Part shown: positions 59,723 to 64,000 of the stretch, piece by piece
Layout: every line of letters begins with the position of its first letter
Numbering within the stretch: the stretch's first letter is position 1
NCBI RefSeq assembly: GCF_000190435.1
Contig: NC_015152.1
Span: 1,680,458 to 1,744,457 of the forward strand
Length of the DNA: 64,000 nt
Reading direction: 5' to 3'
From: Sphaerochaeta globosa str. Buddy
GTDB taxonomy: Bacteria > Spirochaetota > Spirochaetia > Sphaerochaetales > Sphaerochaetaceae
Notes under the pieces: generated by a model
What the model was told of the DNA's origin: nothing
Database searches by the model: none
The model's input: the letters and a program-made list of their open reading frames with translations, nothing else
Translations under genes and position numbers: made by a program

Positions 59723-59785
59723 ACTACGCCTTCTTTTCCTTGGGAGAGGCCTCCCTTTTGATATAATCCAGATAGTCTCACAATG
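59723..59785 (-). pseudogene. C-terminal remnant of a BrnT-like toxin gene
   Basis: Directly upstream of the antitoxin remnant and in the same frame, 21 codons read ETIWIISKGRPLPRKRRRS, resembling the end of BrnT-type toxins (IRIISARPA..RERR). A stop at 59786-59788 and other-frame fragments further upstream (to ~59850) suggest the rest has decayed. BrnT is normally encoded just before BrnA, which fits. Confidence 0.4.
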
Positions 59786-59926
59786 CTACGAAAGATACAT
59801 AGTGAATATCTATGGTTCCCATTATTGTGGTAGTGATATCCAAAGGGAAACTACGCTTATGTGTACACCCATAAATCTTATACTAGAAAATACATAGCAA
59901 ACATAGGAAACTTGTTTTTGTTTGAA

Positions 59927-60415
59927 CTACTTGTCAGCAACATAATACACCATACTCACTATATCCTCATAGCTACCATCATCCTTGGCAAACCCTCCCC
60001 TAATCGTTCCCAGCCTTTCAAAGCCGAGCTTTTCATAGAGAGCAAGTGCCCGGGTATTGCTGGCAACCACCGCGTTGAACTGGAGCATGCGAAAATTATA
60101 CTTGGATAGCTGTTTCAGGGAGTCCTCAACCAAGGCCCTTCCAATGCCTTTGCCTTGGTATTTGGCTTTCACTGCATAGGAGGCGTTGGCAATATGACCG
60201 ACTCTTCCAACATTGTTTGGGTGCAAAATGTATAAGCCTACAAGCTCATCCTTCTCTTGGGCTACCGCTGTATAGCTTTGCCCGCCAAAGAAACCAGAAG
60301 CCGAAGTGCTGTCAAGCTTCTCTTTTTGGGGGAATGCGTTGCCTTCTTGGACCACCTCATTCCAAATCTCAACCATGCTTTGGATGTCTGCTTGTGTGTA
60401 TGCTCTGATCGTCAT
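59927..60415 (-). CDS. GNAT-family N-acetyltransferase
   Basis: 162 residues from ATG 60415 (MTIRAYTQADIQ). Full GNAT fold: motif A VKAKYQGKGIGRALVEDSL with the acetyl-CoA P-loop, then NFRMLQFNAVVASNTRALALYEKLGFERLG and a final YEDIVSMVYYV. Resembles phosphinothricin-acetyltransferase-like members; substrate unknown. The frame is open 86 codons further upstream but that stretch is antisense to the next gene and not coding. Divergent from the Sua5-type gene. Confidence 0.82.
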   Translation of the reverse strand: MTIRAYTQADIQSMVEIWNEVVQEGNAFPQKEKLDSTSASGFFGGQSYTAVAQEKDELVGLYILHPNNVGRVGHIANASYAVKAKYQGKGIGRALVEDSLKQLSKYNFRMLQFNAVVASNTRALALYEKLGFERLGTIRGGFAKDDGSYEDIVSMVYYVADK

Positions 60416-60492
60416 GGCATAAGTGTAGCACAAACCGGCTTGCCTTGCTTTCCGTCTTTGCGGTACTCTTGCAAAGCGAGGAAAAAGCGATA

Positions 60493-61806
60493 ATGAACCA
60501 GATAACCATCTTTGTAACACCAACTCTGCTAAAGGGGCAAAGCGATGCAGCAGCATCGTTGCTTCAGCTTGCCAAAAGCGGAGTTGTAAAGCTTGCATAC
60601 CCGATGGGTTCTGAGGCCGATGCCAAAACTTTGTGCAAAACGCATCCGTATCTCTCATCCTGCCTCCAAGCAACCGAACAAACCCTCTTTGACCGTATTA
60701 CCGATAAAGAAAGCACTTTCTTGCTCGATGTAGGAATTAAACTCTCCTTCTATTGCCCGCTTGAGATAGCAACTTCCTCAGTCCTTACCTTGTTTTTCCA
60801 TACCCTTTCTGATGCTGTTCAATACATCGAATCCTATCCGATACCCAGTATTCAGTTGCCCAAACTCATCAAGGAACAGGCAGCACTACTCGCACAAGGC
60901 AAGTTGGTCGCCTTCCCCACCGAAACCGTCTATGGCCTTGGTGCCGATGCACTGAATGAAGAAGCAGTGAAAAGCATATTTGCAGCCAAGCAACGACCAT
61001 TCTTCGACCCGCTTATCGTGCATATTGCCAAATTGGAACAACTAGAGGGTTTGGTTGTCGATCTCGACCCCAGAGCCAGGCTCCTGATGGATCACTTCTG
61101 GCCCGGTCCCTTGACCTTGGTCCTGAAAAAGCATCCCTCGGTACCTGCCATCGTCACGGCCAACAGCCAGACGGTTGCCATCCGCATGCCTTCCAATCCA
61201 TTGGCTTTGAACCTGATACAAGCAAGTGGTAAAGCCATCGCAGCCCCCAGTGCAAACCGTTTCGGCTACACCAGCCCCACTACGGCTACCCATGTGAAAG
61301 AGCAGCTGGGGGAGCGTATCGATGCAATCCTGGATGGCGGTGCCTGTACGGTAGGAATCGAGTCAACAGTCCTTTCTCTTTGTACCGAGATTCCCACCAT
61401 ACTCAGACCGGGTAAAATTGGCATTGAAGAACTCAAACCTTTGCTCGGTGAGGTGATTGTTACCAAACAAGTAGGACCGACGGATACACATTTGGAAAGC
61501 CCGGGCTTATTGGAAAGCCATTACGCTCCTACCACCCCGCTGTATTTGGTCGACGATGTTACCCTGTATAAAGACCAAAGCGATGTCGGAGTCCTTCTGT
61601 TTGAAAAACAGAAAGTCCCATTTAAGGGACCGGTTGTCTATGTCAGTGAGACAGAGAATGCAGAAGAAGCGGCAAGCCGCCTCTATTGGGCGATTCGCCA
61701 CCTCGATACCATGCACCTACGCTGTATGGTAGGTAGTCTGCTGCCCGAAGTCGGCATCGGAGTTGCCATCAACAACCGACTCAGGAAAGCTTCAGCAAAA
61801 CACTGA
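60493..61806 (+). CDS. Sua5/YrdC-type threonylcarbamoyl-AMP synthase with extra N-terminal domain
   Basis: 437 residues from ATG 60493, with GAGGA ten bases before. The YrdC domain (~120-310) begins KLVAFPTETVYGLGAD (137-152) and includes FFDPLIVHI, HFWPGPLTLVLK, VAIRMPSN and APSANRFGYTSPT; the Sua5 C-terminal domain follows after SPGLLESHYAP. It makes threonylcarbamoyl-AMP for the t6A modification of tRNA. Residues 1-115 form an added domain (ITIFVTPTLLKGQSD...) not part of usual Sua5, which starts close to the YrdC domain. Confidence 0.88.
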   Translation: MNQITIFVTPTLLKGQSDAAASLLQLAKSGVVKLAYPMGSEADAKTLCKTHPYLSSCLQATEQTLFDRITDKESTFLLDVGIKLSFYCPLEIATSSVLTLFFHTLSDAVQYIESYPIPSIQLPKLIKEQAALLAQGKLVAFPTETVYGLGADALNEEAVKSIFAAKQRPFFDPLIVHIAKLEQLEGLVVDLDPRARLLMDHFWPGPLTLVLKKHPSVPAIVTANSQTVAIRMPSNPLALNLIQASGKAIAAPSANRFGYTSPTTATHVKEQLGERIDAILDGGACTVGIESTVLSLCTEIPTILRPGKIGIEELKPLLGEVIVTKQVGPTDTHLESPGLLESHYAPTTPLYLVDDVTLYKDQSDVGVLLFEKQKVPFKGPVVYVSETENAEEAASRLYWAIRHLDTMHLRCMVGSLLPEVGIGVAINNRLRKASAKH

Positions 61807-61809
61807 ACA

Positions 61810-62289
61810 TCAGCGGTTGAGAACCTCGGCAAAGGCTTTGATGGCATCCTCTCTGATGTGATGCACATCCTCGTCTCCCTTGCTCATCATTTTGATCATT
61901 TTTCTGGCAACCCAGCCCATTTTGGAAAACAGGAACTCTCCACCGAAGTAATCCATCACCACGGCTTTCTCACGCAGTGCCTGGCTGTAACATTGCTTTA
62001 GCTGCTTGATCGCCCCTTCTCCCTCTTCCATCATACACAGAAACAGCCCAAGTTTTTTTGTCAGCAGAACCTGCTCATTTGCTGAGCAGAACTTCCTGAG
62101 TTTTGTGCTGGCTCTTCCTGCGTACACCGCACCACCAAGCACTACCGTATCGTAGTCATCAAGATTGACTGTCCTCTTTTGTTTGAGATTCTGCAGGTCT
62201 GCACCTTCATTAAGCAGTTTCTGAAGCATTGTGGCGCAGGTTTGGGTTGTACCATATTTGGTTGCATAGATAATCAGTGTTTTTGGCAT
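61810..62289 (-). CDS. Flavodoxin-domain protein (HemG-like)
   Basis: 159 residues from ATG 62289 with GGAGGA at good distance. FMN phosphate-binding loop TLIIYATKYGTTQTCA, then DDYDTVVLGGAVYAGRAS and LGLFLCMMEEGE are typical of flavodoxin_5/HemG-type proteins. In the HemG group this fold oxidises protoporphyrinogen, but spirochaetes of this type usually lack haem synthesis, so a general electron-carrier or quinone role is as likely. Ends 3 bases after the convergent Sua5-type gene. Confidence 0.78.
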   Translation of the reverse strand: MPKTLIIYATKYGTTQTCATMLQKLLNEGADLQNLKQKRTVNLDDYDTVVLGGAVYAGRASTKLRKFCSANEQVLLTKKLGLFLCMMEEGEGAIKQLKQCYSQALREKAVVMDYFGGEFLFSKMGWVARKMIKMMSKGDEDVHHIREDAIKAFAEVLNR

Positions 62290-62349
62290 CTGTTCCTCCA
62301 ACACTCCTATCATAGCATGCAGGTGCAGAGTGAAAAAGATTGACACAGA

Positions 62350-62386
62350 TAAAAAGAGGAGAACGCTTTTGCGTTCTCCCCTCCTG
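62350..62386 (-). terminator. Rho-independent terminator of the small exported protein gene
   Basis: On the minus strand GAGAACGC-AAAA-GCGTTCTC followed by CTCTTTTTATC, 18 bases beyond the stop at 62404. Confidence 0.85.
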
Positions 62387-62403
62387 TTGCTATGCGGTAG
62401 TGA

Positions 62404-62757
62404 TTACCACCTGCCGCCCTGGCCTCTTGCACCCTGGCGCATCTGGTTGCCAGTCTGGTTGGCACGGTTGGCAGTCTGTCTGGCGGCAGCTTCTGCCCTG
62501 CGTGCATCGATGAGAGCCTGCATCTCTTCAGGAATCTCTCCGTCCTCCAGGATGCAATCCTGAAGCATCTGTCTCTGTTGCACTGCCATCTGATTAGCTG
62601 CTCCCATCTGAGCGGGACGAGCCTGTGCTGCCATACCCTGCATAGGACGACTCTGTACTGCTGCACCTCTTGCACCCATCTGCATCGGGACTGCAAATGC
62701 GATCGCTGCTACTACCACCAGAATGATTGCTACCATTACGAAACGTTTCTTGTTCAT
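62404..62757 (-). CDS. Small exported Met/Gln/Arg/Ala-rich protein
   Basis: 117 residues from ATG 62757 with GGAGG upstream. Signal peptide or anchor (FVMVAIILVVVAAIAFAVP), then a low-complexity mature part rich in Gln, Ala, Met and Arg, with one Cys (QDCILEDGEIPEEMQ) and a Gly/Arg tail. The Met-rich start (MQMGARG...) and helical middle recall small periplasmic stress or metal-binding proteins, but no family is recognised. It lies 84 bases downstream of a sensor kinase gene on the same strand and may be its target. Confidence 0.6.
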   Translation of the reverse strand: MNKKRFVMVAIILVVVAAIAFAVPMQMGARGAAVQSRPMQGMAAQARPAQMGAANQMAVQQRQMLQDCILEDGEIPEEMQALIDARRAEAAARQTANRANQTGNQMRQGARGQGGRW

Positions 62758-62841
62758 TGTTGACCTCCAGTCAATCTGTTTGTTGTTCTTGACTCTATAG
62801 TCGCATCCCAATATCCAGTCTGTTTCAACGGTAGGTAAAGA

Positions 62842-64000
62842 TTAGGTAAAGCGAACCGTAAAAATAGTAGTTTTATTGCTTTTTACATCGATCGACCAGC
62901 CATGTGCCTGGACAATCGCTCGCACGATGGAAAGCCCAAGCCCCGATCCATCGCTTCTTCGTCCGGCTTCTCCCCGACTCAAACGATCGAACACATAGGG
63001 AATATAGGACTTTTCGATGGTTCCTTCATTCTCGATGCTCAGACTTTCAGCCTTTGTTGTTGCATCGGGGGTAACATTCACGCGTATTATGCTTTTTTCT
63101 TTTCCATAGCGGATGGCATTGCTTACTAGGTTCTCCAAAGCCCGCGTGAAAAGTTGTGTATCGGCACTCAGTACTGCATCCCCTGATGAGAGAACTATCT
63201 GCATGTCATGCTTGGCAGCCTGTGCTTCGAATCGTTGTATGAACGTAGTAAGAAATGCGTGCAGATTGATTTCACTCGTATGCACCTTTACATCCGGGGA
63301 CTCAAGCTTGGTGAGCAAGGAAAGACTGTTGATCAAGGACTCCAGTCGCACTGTTTCGTGTTGCAGCAGATGAAGGCGCTCATCGTTAAAAGGCAATACC
63401 TTGTCCTCAACCGCTTCCAATTGGCCTTTGAGAACCGATACAGGAGTTCTAAGGTCATGAGCGATATCCTCCGCCCATTGGCGGCGCAGCTGCTCTTCGT
63501 TCTTCAAGGTATCCTGCAAGGTTTGTGCAGCATTTGCAATAATCGAAAACTCCACAATATGTTCGCTTCGCAACTCTACCGAGCGCTGTCCCCCGGCCAT
63601 ACTATCCAATGCCTGGGCGAGCATTTTGCTCTGACGTTTCAACGGCTTGAGGAACAAAAACGCCAAGAGCGTTGAAACAGCGAGTGCGATCAACAAAGCC
63701 CAGATGAGAATGCGTTCCGCTGCTGCAAGCAGGGAAGCATTTCCTTCCATTTCAGAGAACGTCGGCAGGTGTACAGCATACCGATAGACCAGTTCAGCCG
63801 AGCTTGACTTCACTTCCTGCCAGTTCAAGTTTTCAGTCAAACCAAGTTGCATTCCTCTGCCCCTGCCCGCTCCCCGTTCAGCCTTACGATAGGAGTACAA
63901 CAGTTGACCCTGGCTGTCGCTGACATACAAATAGGTGGGAGTATAGGGCAGGGAATTGAAAAGGATCGAGGCAATTTCCGCTGTTACAGGTTGCTCTGAC
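62842..64000 (-). CDS. Sensor histidine kinase (5' end outside window)
   Basis: About 385 residues visible; the frame stays open to the window edge, so the N-terminus is missing. A periplasmic sensor region is followed by a membrane helix (ILIWALLIALAVSTLLAFLFL), a HAMP domain, HisKA with phospho-acceptor in EDIAHDLRTPVSVLK, and an ATPase domain with N box NLVSNAIRYG, DRLSRGEAGRRSDGSGLGLSIV (F/G boxes). An OmpR-type partner regulator probably lies just beyond the window. The stop is 84 bases from the small exported protein gene. Confidence 0.9.
   Translation of the reverse strand, partial: SEQPVTAEIASILFNSLPYTPTYLYVSDSQGQLLYSYRKAERGAGRGRGMQLGLTENLNWQEVKSSSAELVYRYAVHLPTFSEMEGNASLLAAAERILIWALLIALAVSTLLAFLFLKPLKRQSKMLAQALDSMAGGQRSVELRSEHIVEFSIIANAAQTLQDTLKNEEQLRRQWAEDIAHDLRTPVSVLKGQLEAVEDKVLPFNDERLHLLQHETVRLESLINSLSLLTKLESPDVKVHTSEINLHAFLTTFIQRFEAQAAKHDMQIVLSSGDAVLSADTQLFTRALENLVSNAIRYGKEKSIIRVNVTPDATTKAESLSIENEGTIEKSYIPYVFDRLSRGEAGRRSDGSGLGLSIVRAIVQAHGWSIDVKSNKTTIFTVRFT

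Noticed and set aside
59586-59897. 103-residue plus-strand frame
   Set aside because: Its opposite strand carries the recognisable BrnT/BrnA-like remnant; the plus frame has no ribosome site or motif.
60416-60673. 86-codon upstream extension of the GNAT gene
   Set aside because: Antisense to the Sua5-type gene start and without coding character.
1-64000. CRISPR arrays, riboswitches, prophage
   Set aside because: No regularly spaced direct repeats, no recognisable aptamer leaders and no phage structural genes were seen on reading both strands.

Overview
The window reads as a chromosomal segment of an anaerobic, sugar-fermenting spirochaete. The best guess is the Sphaerochaeta lineage, inferred from gene style rather than a database match. 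Pointers are many small outer-membrane barrel and lipoprotein genes, an NAD(P)-linked [FeFe]-hydrogenase, polysaccharide-active enzymes, and moderate GC with strong AAGGAG ribosome sites. No CRISPR array, rRNA, prophage or replication origin was seen. One tRNA gene (Val, anticodon CAC) is present.

Layout. 1-4.6 kb: end of an exported barrel-like protein, a lipoprotein phosphoesterase, a prenyltransferase-repeat protein, and a CoA-disulfide-reductase-like enzyme with two rhodanese domains. 4.8-8.8 kb: a carbohydrate-binding-type lipoprotein gene split by an IS21-family element (5065-7371, 4-bp target duplication). 8.9-17.5 kb: methyltransferase-like membrane protein, exported proteins, a uracil-DNA-glycosylase-like protein, GNAT, esterase, AEC transporter and a four-PAS HD-GYP protein. 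17.7-21.6 kb: two paralogous lipoproteins on either side of the tRNA. 21.8-31.7 kb: UvrD-type helicase, lactonase, a GntR-regulated ABC operon, the 2,4-diaminobutyrate aminotransferase/decarboxylase pair, and a DUF3307/SatD pair. 31.7-36.7 kb: YitT/YczE-type membrane protein, two glycoside hydrolases, and a DOMON/haem-b membrane pair. 36.7-43.7 kb: a five-gene RND efflux operon that also carries a PII-like gene and a serine hydrolase. 43.8-53.5 kb: GGDEF protein, cNMP-binding protein, MFS, a YhaN/YhaO-like (SbcCD-type) nuclease pair, an oxidoreductase and a CPBP protease. 53.5-59 kb: hydCBA operon. 59.2-59.8 kb: gene remnants. 59.9-64 kb: GNAT, Sua5-type enzyme, flavodoxin, a small exported protein and a truncated histidine kinase.

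Most notable points: (1) HydB is fused to a complete GltD/NfnB-like flavoprotein module, suggesting a hydrogenase that also couples to NADP(H). (2) A perfect 30-bp palindrome sits in frame inside the conserved loop of the PII-like gene of the RND operon. (3) The IS21 IstA gene carries an A AAA AAC slippery heptamer whose -1 frame runs on to overlap the istB start. (4) The IS insertion can be reversed on paper to give one intact 573-codon lipoprotein gene. (5) An internally deleted YjbQ-like gene lies beside a decayed BrnT/BrnA-like toxin-antitoxin locus.
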